Below, in pieces: positions 17,983-27,430 of a stretch of DNA of 64,000 nucleotides (position 1 is the first letter of the stretch; each line of letters starts with the position of its first letter). The stretch is from the NCBI GenBank assembly GCA_018401055.1, contig JAGYLB010000085.1, forward strand, positions 1-64,000, read 5' to 3'. Below the pieces are notes generated by a model. That model searched no databases. It was given only the letters and a program-made list of their open reading frames with translations, and was not told where the DNA came from. A program made the translations under genes and the position numbers. This DNA is from Roseicyclus sp. GTDB taxonomy: Bacteria > Pseudomonadota > Alphaproteobacteria > Rhodobacterales > Rhodobacteraceae.

Positions 17983-18777
17983 ATGGACAGTCTCGATCTG
18001 GGCGATGTGGTGCTGCATTATGCCGACACCGGACCAAAGGAAGCGCCCGCGGTGGTGTTCTCCAATTCGTTGGGCACCGATTTTCGGCTGTGGGACGGCA
18101 TCTTGCCCCACATGCCCGAGGGCCTGCGGGTGATCCGTTACGACACGCGCGGTCATGGGTTGTCGACCTGCCCGGCCGGGCCCTACAGCATGGGCGCGCT
18201 GATCCACGATGCCGAGCGTCTGATCGAGGGGTTGGCGGTACGCGATTGCGTCTTTGTCGGCCTATCGATCGGGGGCATGATCGCGCAGGGGCTGGCGGCC
18301 AAGCGGCTGGATCTGGTGCGGGCCGTAGTCTTGTCGAACACGGCTCCCAAGATCGGCACCCGCACGATGTGGGAGGAGCGCATCGCCATGGTCGAGACGC
18401 AGGGGCTGCAGGCCATGTCGGGGGCGATCATGGAACGGTGGTTTTCCAAGCCCTTCCGCGAGGGGCCGCAGGTCACGCCGTGGCGGCGGATGGTCGAGAC
18501 GACGCCGCCCGAGGGCTATCGCCAGCTGTTCGGCGGCGATCGCGGGCACGGATTTCTACGCCACCACGGCTGCGCTGCGCCTGCCCGCGCTGGTGATCGC
18601 AGGGTCCGAGGATGGATCGACGCCGCCCGATCTGGTGCGGGATCTGGCGGGGCTGATCCCCGGTGCGCGCTATGAGCTGATCCGGGGGCGGGGCATCTGC
18701 CCTGCGTGGAGAAGCCGGAGGTCTTTGGCCCACTGCTGGCCGGGTTCTTGCGCGATATCGGGCATGTCGCACCATGA
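17983..18777 (+). CDS. pcaD: 3-oxoadipate enol-lactonase, frameshifts near 18530 and 18690
   Basis: An alpha/beta hydrolase that opens LGDVVLHYADTGPKEAPAVVFSNSLGTD, with the conserved TRGHGLST and the nucleophile elbow VGLSIGGMIAQGLA. It then runs TDFYATTAALRLPALVIAGSEDGSTPPD and ends with the catalytic-His segment AGHLPCVEKPEVF. The enzyme hydrolyses 3-oxoadipate enol-lactone to 3-oxoadipate in the protocatechuate branch of the beta-ketoadipate pathway. GGAGG stands before the ATG at 17983. The stop overlaps the pcaB start as ATGA. Two shifts break the last third. Confidence 0.85.
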
Positions 18778-20105
18778 GTGCGAGCCCGTTCGACAGCGCG
18801 CTTTATCGCGGCCTTTTCGGCGACGCCGAGATGTCGCGGCTGTTTTCCGATACCGCCGAAGTGCGGGCGATGATGCTGGTGCTGGGGGCCTTGGCATCGG
18901 TGCAGGGCAAGGCTGGCGTGATCCCCGAGGTCTCGGGCGCGTTTCTGGCGCGCGCGATGAGAGAGGTACAGGTCGACCCTGCCGGGCTGGCCGAGAGCGT
19001 TGGCGCGAACGGGGTGAGCGTGCCGGGTCTGGTCGCAGCTTTGCGCAAGGCGCTGGATGCGCCGGAACACGCGGCATGGCTGCATTTCGGGGCCACAAGC
19101 CAGGATATTCAGGATACCGGGCTGATGTTGCGTCTGGCCCGCGCGCTGGCGCTGATCGAGGGGCGGCTGGTCGCGGCGGCAGGGGCGCTGGGGCGGCTGG
19201 CCGAGGCCGAGGCCGAGACGCCGATGGCGGCGCGCACCTACGGGCAGGTGGCGGTCCCGTCGAGTTTCGGGGCGCTGGTGGCCGTCTGGGGCTGGCCGGT
19301 GATCCGCGCGGTGGAACGGCTGCGGGATCTGCGGCCGCGCCTGCCGGTGTCGCTGGCGGGCGCGGGCGGCACGGGCAGCATGCTGGGGCCGGAGCCTGCC
19401 GCGATCCGGCTGCCTTGGCCGAGGCCTTGGCACTGGCCGACCCGGGGCGCAGCTGGCATGCGGAGCGGTCGCTCGTTGTCGAATTGGCCGAGGTCTGCGC
19501 GGCGGTAACGGCGGCGGGGGCCAAGGCGGGTGAGGATCTGTTGATCCTGACCCGCAGCGATGTGGCCGAGGTGCGGCTGGCGGGTGGTGGCGCATCCTCG
19601 ACCATGCCGCAGAAGGAAAACCCGGTGGCGGCGTCGGTGCTGGTGGCGCTGGCGCGCTTTGCGGCGGCGCAAGGGGCGACCTTGGGTCATCCGTCGCGCG
19701 AGGCGCGCGATGGGGCGGCGTGGTTCACCGAATGGCTGGTGCTGCCGCAGATGGTGATGGCGGCGGACAAATCGGCGGCGGTCTTGGCCGAGGTCGCAGG
19801 CGCGGCTCGCGCCCGAGCGCGAGACGATGGCGGCCCGTCTGGGCGATCCGCTGGGGTTGATCCATGCCGAGGCCCTGAGTTTCGCATTGGTGCGCGCCAT
19901 GCCCCGGCCCGAGGCGCAGGCGGTCGTCAAGCGGCTGGCGGGCGTGGCGCAGGCGACCCGGCGCGCCCTGCCCGATCTGGTGGCCGAGGCATATCCCGAG
20001 GTGGCATTGCCGCCTTTGACCGGGGCCGCGACGTTGGGCACGGCCCCCGACGAGGCGCGCGGATTTGCAAGGGCTGCGCGGGCAATCGCGGATGGACAAG
20101 GCTGA
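18774..20105 (+). CDS. pcaB: 3-carboxy-cis,cis-muconate cycloisomerase, frameshifts near 19415 and 19805
   Basis: A fumarase/aspartase superfamily protein. It begins MSASPFDSALYRGLFGDAEM and contains the family blocks HFGATSQDIQDTGL, TYGQVAVPSSFGA and the signature GASSTMPQKENPVAA, whose flexible loop carries the catalytic Ser. Joined frames give about 444 residues, the normal length. It lactonises 3-carboxy-cis,cis-muconate, two steps before PcaD. It is coupled to pcaD by a four-base overlap. The pathway's dioxygenase (pcaHG) and decarboxylase (pcaC) are not in the window, so this is a split pca locus. Confidence 0.88.
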
Positions 20106-20107
20106 TC

Positions 20108-20125
20108 TGTCAATCTAGGTTGACA
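20108..20125. promoter_or_regulatory. 18-base palindrome TGTCAATCTAGGTTGACA, probable repressor operator
   Basis: The two halves pair at eight of nine positions around a central CTAG. It begins two bases after the pcaB stop and lies 28 bases before the ATG of the MFS efflux gene. Its size and symmetry fit a TetR or MarR family dimer. The right half, TTGACA, could also be the -35 element of the efflux promoter, so a bound repressor would block it. No regulator gene is adjacent. Confidence 0.55.
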
Positions 20126-20153
20126 GTTGATCTGCACGACCGAAAGCCCGCCC

Positions 20154-21389
20154 ATGGCCACGCGCCGCCTGCCCGTGATGTTCATCTTGATCACCGTGAC
20201 GCTGGACGCAATGGGCATCGGGCTGATCTTGCCGGTGATCCCCGACCTGATCCGCGAGGTGCAAGGCGCAAGCCTCTCGGATGCGGCGCTTTGGGGCGGG
20301 GTGTTGTCGGCATCTTATGCCGTGATGCAATTCGGGTTTTCGCCCACGCTGGGCAACCTGTCGGACAGGTTCGGGCGACGGCCGATCTTGCTTGTGTCGA
20401 TGGCGGTTCTGGCGGTGGATTATGTTATAATGGCGGTGGCCGGATCGATCTGGCTGCTGCTTTTTGGCCGGATCGTCGCAGGCATGGCAGCGGCGACGCA
20501 TTCGACCGCGCTGGCCTATATGGCGGATATCACGGACGGATCAAAGCGGGCGCAGAATTTCGGCCTGATTTCAGCAGGTTTCGGGATGGGCTTCATCTTT
20601 GGCCCAGCTTTGGGGGGCATGCTCGGCGGGCTTGATCCGCGTGCGCCTTTCGTGGCTGCGGCCTGCCTTGCGGGGTTGAATTTCGCCTTCGGATATTTCG
20701 TGCTGCCCGAAAGCCTGCCGAAAGAGCGGCGACGGGCCTTTGACTGGCGGCGCGCAACCCGGCTTCAAGCGCGTTGAAGCGCGGTAGGCAAGCTGCCGGG
20801 TGTGCGGCCGCTTTTGATGGTCATGCTGGCCTATCAGATCGCCAATTTCACCTATCCCGCCGTCTGGGCCTATTACATCCAAGGCGCGTTCGGCTGGGAT
20901 GCGCGGATGGTGGGCCTGTCGCTGGCGGCTTACGGCGTGGCCATCGCGGTGGTGCAGGCGGGGCTGATCCGGGCGATTTTGCCGCGTTTGGGCGAGACGC
21001 GGGCGGTGGTCTGGGGGCTGATCCTGAACACGGTCTGTCTGGTGCTTTACGGGTTCGCCACGCAAGGCTGGATGATCTGGGTCCTGATCCCGATTTCCGC
21101 CCTGGGCGCGATCGTCGCGCCCGCGATGCAAGGCGTGATGAGCCGGGCGGCGGGGGTCGACCAGCAAGGCGAGTTGCAGGGCGTGTTGTCCTCCATCTCG
21201 GCACTTTCGATGATCTTGTCGCCGCTGATCATGACGCAGGCGTTTTTCTGGTTCACGCGACCCGAGGGCGCGATCTGGCTGCCCGGTGCGCCTTTCTTGC
21301 TGGGGGGCGTGCTGATGGCGGGGGCCTTTGCCATCTATGTGCGGACGCGCGTGCCCCCTGCCCCAGCGGTGGTGCCGGTGGCGGAGTGA
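20154..21389 (+). CDS. MFS drug efflux transporter of the Tet(A) type, one frameshift near 20770
   Basis: The N-terminal half starts MATRRLPVMFILITVTLDAMGIGLILPVIPDL, the typical TetA/Bcr opening. It carries the MFS loop motif GNLSDRFGRRPILL between helices 2 and 3 and GRIVAGMAAATHSTALAYMAD in helices 4-5. After the shift near 20770 helices 7-12 follow (LLMVMLAYQIANFTYPAVWAY onward), ending VRTRVPPAPAVVPVAE. About 411 residues and 12 helices are expected. Members export tetracyclines or other drugs in exchange for protons. A palindromic operator candidate directly precedes it. The start at 20154 is preferred over 20127 because it lies below the operator. Confidence 0.85.
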
Positions 21390-21397
21390 GCAAAGGC

Positions 21398-21417
21398 CGT
21401 ATTTTCGGGAAGATGAA
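21398..21417. repeat. Dispersed intergenic motif, copy 3 (CGTATTTTCGGGAAGATGAA)
   Basis: This motif sits in the 31-base convergent gap between the efflux gene and the PLP lyase gene. It is the reverse complement of 15341-15360 with one mismatch. Both copies mark convergent gene ends. Confidence 0.55.
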
Positions 21418-21420
21418 GGC

Positions 21421-22397
21421 TCAAGCGCCCGCGAGAATCTCCGCGTAAAGCGCGGGGTCGGCGTTGCCGCCCGAGAGCGTGCAGATGACCGGACCATCGG
21501 CGAGCTCGCGGCCATGGAACAACGCTGCGGCCAGAGCCACGGCACCGCCGGGTTCCACCACCAGTTTCAGGCGGGTAGCGGCAAGGCGCATCGCTTCCTT
21601 GACCTCAAGCTCTGTCACCACGATGCCCGGGCCACAGAGGCGGGAGAGGATCGGGAAGGTGATCTCGCCCGGCATGGGGGTGAGAATGGCGTCGCAGAAG
21701 CCCGCCTCGGGCGAGGCGTGGCGGGTGCGCGGCGCCGCTGGCCAGAGAGAGGGCGGTGTCGTCGAAGCCCCTCGGGCTCGACGGGGCGGACCGTCATTCC
21801 GGGCGCCTTGGCCTCAAGCGCGAGCGCTATGCCGGAGGTCAGGCCGCCGCCGCCGCAGCAGGTCAGGACCGTGGCCTGAGCGATGCCCAGAGCGGCAGCT
21901 TGCGCCGCGATTTCGAGACCGCAGGTGCCCTGCCCCGCGATGACGTGGCGGTCATCGAAGGGCTTGATGAGGGTCATGTTCCGCTCGGCCTGAAGGCGCG
22001 CCCCGATCTCTTCGCGCTTCTCGCCACCGGCGCGGTCGTAGAGCACCACCTCGGCGCCCAGCGCGCGGGTGTTCTCGATCTTCAGCGCGGGCGCGTCCTT
22101 GGGCATGATGATGATGGCGGGGACGCCATGGAGTTGGGCGGCATGGGCCACGCCCTGCGCATGATTGCCCGAGGAGAAGGCCAGCACGCCGCGCGCGCGG
22201 GTTTGCGCGTCGAGGGCGGAGACGGCAGCCCAGCCGCCGCGGAACTTGAACGAGCCGGTATGCTGCAGCACCTCGGCCTTGGCCAGAACGGGGCGGCCTG
22301 CGATTTCGTCGAGGAAGGGCGAGGACAGGAGCGGGGTTTCGCGCACGATCCCCTTGGCGCGGGAGGCTGCGGCTTCGATCAGGGCGATGTCGGTCAT
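21421..22397 (-). CDS. PLP-dependent threonine/serine dehydratase-like lyase, frameshifts near 21770 and 21710
   Basis: A fold-type II PLP enzyme. It opens with IVRETPLLSSPFLDEIAG, the PLP lysine is in HTGSFKFRGGWAAVSAL, SSGNHAQGVAHAAQLHG is the substrate-carboxylate loop, and TCCGGGGLTSGIALAL binds the phosphate. The end is CTLSGGNADPALYAEIL. Two shifts disturb the region between VEPEG and FCDAILTPMPGEI. With about 325 residues it lacks the ACT regulatory domain of biosynthetic IlvA, so a catabolic threonine/serine or hydroxyaspartate dehydratase is likely. Its start overlaps the hydrolase stop as ATGA. Confidence 0.85.
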
Positions 22398-23231
22398 TCT
22401 TGGGCTTGCTCCAGCACGGTGGCGATCACGCGGATCGCGTCAGGTTCGTCGAGAAAGGGGACATGGCCGCGGTCGGCCAATTCGGCATAGGCCATGTCGG
22501 GGCGGCGGCGGCGCATTTCGGTCGCGGTGTGTGCGGACAGGATGTTGGAGCCAGCACCGCGGATGAGGCCGAGAGGCGCGCCCGCCAACGCGTCGAAGAG
22601 CGGCCAGAGGTCGGGGCCTTGGCGTCGGGCGCGAAGGCGGGGGCCACGGCGTCGCGCAGGCGGGGGTCGTAACGGTTGTGGAGCGCGCCGTCTTTTTCTG
22701 TGAAGAGGCGGCTATAGCCATGGCGGCCCATGTCTCGGGCGGGACGCCCGTGAAGGCGGGGGGCGTAGTGGCGGGGAAGGCGGCGGCGGCCTCGGCCAAG
22801 GTTCGGGCTTTCGGCGGCTTGCCGAGGTAATCCATGATGTAGGCCAGCCCCTCGGGCGCGACCTCGGGGCCGATGTCGTTGAAGATGACGCCCGCGATGC
22901 GGGGCCGGGCCATGGCGGCCAGCACCAGCGCCACGAGCCCGCCGCGAGAGGTGCCGAGGATGGTGACCTTGGGCAGGCCAAGATGGTCGAGCAGCGTCAG
23001 GACATCCGCCGCCTCTTGCGGGACCTGATAGGTGGCGGGAACGGCCCAGTCCGATGCGCCACGGCCGCGGAAATCCATGCGGATGACCCGCGCACGGTGG
23101 GCGAAGGCGTCGAGCACGGGCTCGAAATCCTCCATGTTGCGGGTCAGGCCCGGCAGGCACAGGAGCGGCGCACCATCGCCCTGAACATCATAGGCAAGGC
23201 GCAGACCATCGGCGGCGGTGACGAAATCCAT
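22394..23231 (-). CDS. Alpha/beta hydrolase, frameshifts near 22720 and 22620
   Basis: It begins MDFVTAADGLRLAYDVQGDGAPLLCLPGLTRN. The oxyanion region is DFRGRGASDWA and the nucleophile elbow is ILGTSRGGLVALVLAAMA (GxSxG). NDIGPEVAPEGLAYIMDYLG matches a subgroup of hydrolases common in Rhodobacterales. The last part, in other frames, reads ALAGAPLGLIRGAGSNILSA and ELADRGHVPFLDEPDAIRVI, where GHVP supplies the catalytic His. The length is about 279 residues. The substrate is unknown. It lies three bases after the dehalogenase gene and overlaps the lyase gene, forming a three-gene operon. Confidence 0.83.
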
Positions 23232-23234
23232 CGC

Positions 23235-23924
23235 TCAGGAGCCCAAGAATGTTGCGGACCGCGCCGAGGTCGGAGGCGACACTTTCGGGGCGGCCGGGAA
23301 GGCGGTCGACGGGATCGCTTCAGCGCGGTTGACCCAGAGCGTGCGGAAGCCGTAGGCAGCCGCCGCCGCCGCGTCCCAGCCATTGGCCGAGACGAAGAGG
23401 ACCTGATCGGGGGTGCAACCAAAGCGCGCGCCGACAAGGTCGTAGACGCGGGTATCGGGTTTGAAGACGCCGACATCTTCGACGCTCAGGACAGCGTCAA
23501 GCAGCGGGCCGATCCCGGCGGAGGTGACGGCATCGTCCAGCATGGCGGGGTTGCCGTTCGAGAGGATCGCGCGGGAAAGCCCTGCGTCCTTGAGCGCGGT
23601 CAGCAGCGCGGGCACCTCCGGATAGGCGGCGAGGCGGCGGTAGAGGCCGAGCAGCGCGTCGCGCAGGTCGGCGTCGTCGAGCCCCACACGCTCGAGCGCC
23701 CAGTCAAGACCGTCTTGCGTGACCTGCCAGAAATCGCAGTGATCGCCGGTGATCGCGCGGAGCCATGTGTATTGCAGCTGCTTGGTACGCCAATCGGCGG
23801 AGACCTGTTGCCAGACCGCGGCGAAGCCCGCGCGGCCCGGTTCGCCCGCCAGCGCACGGGCGGCGGCGTTGACGTCGAAGAGCGTGCCATAGGCATCGAA
23901 AACGCAGGTCGTGATCTTGGTCAT
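23235..23924 (-). CDS. Haloacid dehalogenase type II (HAD superfamily)
   Basis: An intact 229-residue protein. Motif I is CVFDAYGTLFDVNAAA, with the Asp nucleophile; motif II is AILSNGNPAML; the Lys is in VGVFKPDTRVYDL; and LFVSANGWDAAAAAAYGF matches the L-2-haloacid dehalogenase signature (Ser, Asn, Trp-Asp). Such enzymes displace a halogen from 2-haloacids with inversion. The signature separates them from phosphatases. It is the first gene of an operon with the hydrolase and the PLP lyase. Halogenated amino or organic acids are a plausible but unproven substrate theme. Confidence 0.88.
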   Translation of the reverse strand: MTKITTCVFDAYGTLFDVNAAARALAGEPGRAGFAAVWQQVSADWRTKQLQYTWLRAITGDHCDFWQVTQDGLDWALERVGLDDADLRDALLGLYRRLAAYPEVPALLTALKDAGLSRAILSNGNPAMLDDAVTSAGIGPLLDAVLSVEDVGVFKPDTRVYDLVGARFGCTPDQVLFVSANGWDAAAAAAYGFRTLWVNRAEAIPSTAFPAAPKVSPPTSARSATFLGS

Positions 23925-24087
23925 GGCGTCCCTTTCGGCGGTCGGGCGCACCCTTGCACAGCCGTGCGGCCGCGACAATTCGTGTCGGTGCGGTTTCATC
24001 TTGTCGCCCGGTCGCCTATAGTCGGGGCAGAGCCGCGGCAGACAAACCCATGCCGCAAAACCCATCTTCCCCGACAAAGGATACCCC

Positions 24088-24517
24088 ATGACCCAGGCAA
24101 TGCCCGGCACGAAAGTTTCCATTCACTACACCGGCACATTGGCCGATGGCACCACCTTCGACAGTTCGCAGGGGCGCGAGCCGCTGACCTTCGAGATGGG
24201 GGCGGGGCAGATCATTCCCGGCCTCGAGGCGGCGCTCGATGGCATGGCCGAGGGGGAGTGCACGACGGTGACGATCCCCGCCGCGCAGGCCTATGGCCCC
24301 CGCCGGGAGGACGCAATGAGCCAGGTGCCGCGCGATGCGGTGCCCGCGCATATCCCGCTGGATCTGGGCACACAGTTGCAGGTGCAGACGCCAGATGGCA
24401 AGGCCATGCCGGTGACGGTGGCCGAGGTGACCGACGAGGTGGTGACGCTGGATGCGAACCCACCCGCTGGCCGGCCAAGACCTGACCTTTGCGTTGGAGC
24501 TGGTCAAGGTCGCCTGA
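24088..24517 (+). CDS. FKBP-type peptidyl-prolyl isomerase (SlyD-like), one frameshift near 24461
   Basis: It starts MTQAMPGTKVSIHYTGTLADGTTFDSS and has the FKBP core (REPLTFEMGAGQIIPGLEAALDGM) with an inserted flap domain (AQAYGPRREDAMSQVPRD), as in SlyD. The shift is a run of three C in GAACCCACCC at 24459; two would restore [20 protein letters not shown] and the stop at 24517. NHPLAG is strongly conserved in SlyD, which supports the correction. There is no His-rich tail, so nickel handling is not expected. It acts in the cytoplasm on proline isomerisation during folding. It stands alone. Confidence 0.9.
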
Positions 24518-24659
24518 GACGGCATGGGGGCAGCGGCAGCGCTTGTGTCGCGGCCCCCGACCGTCCCGTTTGGCTCGATGTGGGCAGGGTGCCCGGTGCA
24601 GCCTTGAGGGGGAGCGGCTCGGGCTTTTGCGATTTCCTTTCAAAGTTGATTGCTGATTG

Positions 24660-24687
24660 TTGACACTGGGAAGGCCTGCACTAATGT
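24660..24687 (+). promoter_or_regulatory. Probable sigma-70 promoter ahead of the cytochrome c gene
   Basis: TTGACA at 24660-24665 and TAATGT at 24682-24687 are spaced by 16 bases. They lie about 107 bases upstream of the cytochrome start, in the 276-base gap after the FKBP gene. The local sequence is AT rich (TTGATTGCTGATTGTTGACA). Confidence 0.5.
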
Positions 24688-24793
24688 CGGTGCGACGGCT
24701 TGACGCGGATTACCTAACGGAAGGCGCGGTGGACTGCGTGATCCGCCCCGCTGTGGTTCGCCAGATCGTCGACGACCATGGAAGGGAGGATCC

Positions 24794-25120
24794 ATGACAT
24801 CTCGTGTGCTGGTCGCGTCTTGCGCGGCCATTTTGTCGGCTGTGCAGATGGCATCTGCCGACACCGCTGCATCCGCCACAGCCGCCGCCGATCTTTATGC
24901 GGCATCGTGTTCAGCCTGCCATGGGCGGACAGGGCGTGGTGTGTCGGTCTACCCATCGCTTGAGAACCAGAGCGTGGAGTATCTGGTTGAAAAGCTGGAG
25001 ATTTACCGATCGGGTGAACGGATCGGGCCAAATTCCGGCCTGATGATCCCCAATGCGCGAGACCTGACCGACGATCAGATCGCGGCGTTGTCCGAGTTTA
25101 TCTCGACCACCTTCCAATAG
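24794..25120 (+). CDS. Periplasmic small c-type cytochrome
   Basis: An intact 108-residue protein. A signal peptide (LVASCAAILSAVQMASA) is followed by the haem site CSACHGRTGRG at residues 39-43. PSLENQSVEYLVEKLEIYRSGER is the class I cytochrome helix, and the Met of NSGLMIPNARDL is the likely sixth ligand. The pattern (ACHG, PxLxxQ, Y, L, R.G) is that of monohaem electron carriers that serve periplasmic dehydrogenases. A PQQ-type sugar dehydrogenase lies 189 bases downstream on the same strand and is a plausible electron donor. Confidence 0.88.
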   Translation: MTSRVLVASCAAILSAVQMASADTAASATAAADLYAASCSACHGRTGRGVSVYPSLENQSVEYLVEKLEIYRSGERIGPNSGLMIPNARDLTDDQIAALSEFISTTFQ

Positions 25121-25309
25121 GGCGGTCGGCCAGCGGCGCCTTGGCCACCTGCGGCCCGGGCCCGCCGAGATCCACAAGTGCATAACGGGACTAGGGCCAG
25201 CGCGTGCGGAAGGCCCCGGGCCTTCCGCTTGGGGTTGATGTGCGACGGGTTCGCACGGGTTCGCACGACCCGGCATCGGGGAGGATGCCGGCTTTTTGGG
25301 AGGAAGACA

Positions 25310-26582
25310 ATGAAACCTGCAAAGATTGGGCTGACGCTATGTGCGGCCCTCGCGTCGACAGCGATGCTGTCGGTCATGTCGACCGCGGCACGGGCCGATG
25401 CGCCGAACCTGACCCACGAGGTCGTGATGTCCGGGCTGGAAGGCCCATGGGACATGGCGTTCATGGCGGACGGGACCATGTTCTTCACCGAGAAATGCCT
25501 TGGGCTTTCGGTGCGGATGCCCTCGGGCGATGTGATGAACCTGCTGGGGATGACCGGGTCCGAAGGCTACGCGATGACCGCCGATGACCTGTTTTGCGAA
25601 GGTCAAGCCGGGATGCTGGGCGTAGCGCTGGACCCTGATTTCGACAGCAATCGCCAGATCTACGTCTATTCGTCCTCGACCGCGACGGGGGCGCAGTCGA
25701 ACCACGTGATGCGGCTCACGGTGGCGGCGGATTTCGCCTCGGTCTCGGACCGGGTCGATATCATCGACGACATCCCCTACAAGCCTGCGGCCTCGGATCA
25801 TCCCTTTGGCGGGCCCGGTGCGCATAACGGCGGGCGCATCCGGTTCCATGACGACGGGTTCCTTTATGTGACCACGGGCGACACCCACAACGGGGTGGTG
25901 CCGCAATCGCCGACCCTGATGGGCGGCAAGGTCCTGCGCATCGACGGCGACGGCAATGCCGCCCCCGACAATGGCGCGCCGGATGGGTTCGACCCGCGCG
26001 TCTTCACATATGGGCACCGCAACGTGCAGGGCATCGCCTTTGACCCCGACACGGGCGCGGTGGTGATCGCCGAGCATGGGCCGTGGCATTCCGACGAGGT
26101 GACGGTGCTGCGCCCGGGCGGCAACGGCGGCTGGGACCCGCGGCCGAACGTGGGGGCCGGGGCGATTGCCCGGACAATTACTGCGGCTATCGCCCAACCA
26201 GATGGACGGGATGGACCCGGCCGAGCGCGCGGCCTTCATGCCGATGACGGACACGGCGACCTACCCTGACGCGATGCCGCCGGCATGGGTCAATGACGGG
26301 CTGTCGCAGGGCACCGGATCGGCCGCCTTTTTGGTCGGCGAGCAGTGGGGCGACTGGAACGGCATGATGGCCGTGGGGATCATGGGCATCGGCTTTGGCG
26401 GGACGCCCGTAGGCCAGCGGATCGACCTGATCGACATCGCCGATGACGGGATGTCGGCCGAGGTGATCTCCATGCCGCTGCCGATGGAGCCGGGCCGGTT
26501 CCGGTCGGTGGTGCTTGGGCCGGACGGCAATCTCTATGCCGCGATGGATGAGGGCGAGATCTACCGGATCATCCCGAACTGA
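25310..26582 (+). CDS. Periplasmic PQQ-dependent aldose sugar dehydrogenase-like protein, shifts near 26155 and 26197
   Basis: A signal peptide (LCAALASTAMLSVMSTAARA) precedes a six-bladed propeller of the soluble glucose/aldose dehydrogenase family. Visible marks are GLEGPWDMAFMADGTMFFTEK, GQAGMLGVALDPDF with its catalytic-type region, GAHNGGRIRFHDDGFLYVTTGD (the His-Asn-Gly-Gly motif), YGHRNVQGIAFDP and EHGPWHSDEVTVL. The two shifts surround CPDNYCGYRP; the end reads MDEGEIYRIIPN. About 424 residues. GGGAGG precedes the ATG at 25310. It should oxidise an aldose in the periplasm with PQQ and pass electrons to a cytochrome. A second, more distant copy is at 57601. Confidence 0.85.
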
Positions 26583-26593
26583 CGCGACAGACC

Positions 26594-26622
26594 GCCGCGC
26601 CGCCCCCCAAGGGTGGCGCGGC
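26594..26622. terminator. Convergent hairpin between the sugar dehydrogenase and fabI
   Basis: GCCGCGCC at 26594-26601 pairs with GGCGCGGC at 26615-26622, enclosing a loop that contains a CCC/GGG pair. It sits in the 52-base gap between convergent genes, so it can serve both. No strong T run is present. Confidence 0.5.
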
Positions 26623-26634
26623 ATCCCCTTCCCG

Positions 26635-27423
26635 TCACATGTTCTCGGGCTGCGCCATCCCCAAAACGTGATATCCGCCGTCGACGAGGATAATCTCGCC
26701 GGTGGTACAGGCGCCATAGTCGGAACACAGGTAGACCGCCGTGCCGCCAATGGCCTCAAGCGTGGCGTTGGCGCGCAAGGGCGCGTTCGCCTCGGTGGTC
26801 TTGAAGGTCTTGCGCGCACCGCCGATGGCTGCGCCGGCCAGCGTCTTCATGGGCCCCGGCGAGATGGCGTTGACGCGGATCTGCTGCGGCCCGAGGTCAT
26901 TGGCGAGGTAGCGCACGGAAGATTCGAGCGCGGCCTTCGCCACGCCCATCACGTTGTAGAAGGGCGTGACACGGTTCGAGCCCTGATAGGTCAGCGTGAT
27001 GAGGCTGCCGCCGTCGGGCATCAGTTCGGAGGCGCGTTTGGCCACGTCGATGAAGGAATAGCAGCTGATCGTCAGCGAATTGCGGAAGTTCTCGCGCGTG
27101 GTGTTGATGAAGCGGCCGGTGAGTTCATTCTTGTCGGAGAAGGCGATGGCGTGGACGACGAAATCGAGGGTTCCCCAGCGGTCCTTGAGTGTGGCAAAAC
27201 AGGCGTCCATGGAGGCGTCATCGGTCACGTCGACATCCACCAGCAGGTCGGACCCCAACGTTGCGGCCAAGGGTTCGACGCGCTTGCCAAAGGCCTCGCC
27301 CTGATAGCTGAAGGCAAGCTCGGCCCCCTCGGCATGTAGCGCTTTCGCAATGCCCCACGCGATGGACCGGTCATTCGCGACCCCCATCACCAGGCCGCGT
27401 TTACCCGTCATCAAATTCGCCAT
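26635..27423 (-). CDS. fabI: Enoyl-[acyl-carrier-protein] reductase (NADH)
   Basis: An intact 262-residue short-chain reductase. The nucleotide loop is LVMGVANDRSIAWGIAKALH, typical of FabI, and the active site reads YQGSNRVTPFYNVMGVAKAALESS: the Tyr of YNVMG and the Lys seven residues on. VNAISPGPMKTLAGAAIGG is the substrate loop. It carries out the last, NADH-dependent step of each fatty-acid elongation cycle and is the target of triclosan. The gene follows fabB by seven bases on the same strand and is the last gene before a convergent hairpin. Confidence 0.96.
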   Translation of the reverse strand: MANLMTGKRGLVMGVANDRSIAWGIAKALHAEGAELAFSYQGEAFGKRVEPLAATLGSDLLVDVDVTDDASMDACFATLKDRWGTLDFVVHAIAFSDKNELTGRFINTTRENFRNSLTISCYSFIDVAKRASELMPDGGSLITLTYQGSNRVTPFYNVMGVAKAALESSVRYLANDLGPQQIRVNAISPGPMKTLAGAAIGGARKTFKTTEANAPLRANATLEAIGGTAVYLCSDYGACTTGEIILVDGGYHVLGMAQPENM

Positions 27424-27430
27424 GATCGCC

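Noticed and set aside
18593..20635. A 680-codon plus-strand open frame spanning pcaD, pcaB and the MFS gene
   Set aside because: Only a middle portion (19415-19805) reads as protein, as part of pcaB in a shifted frame. The rest is out of frame with three well-recognised genes.
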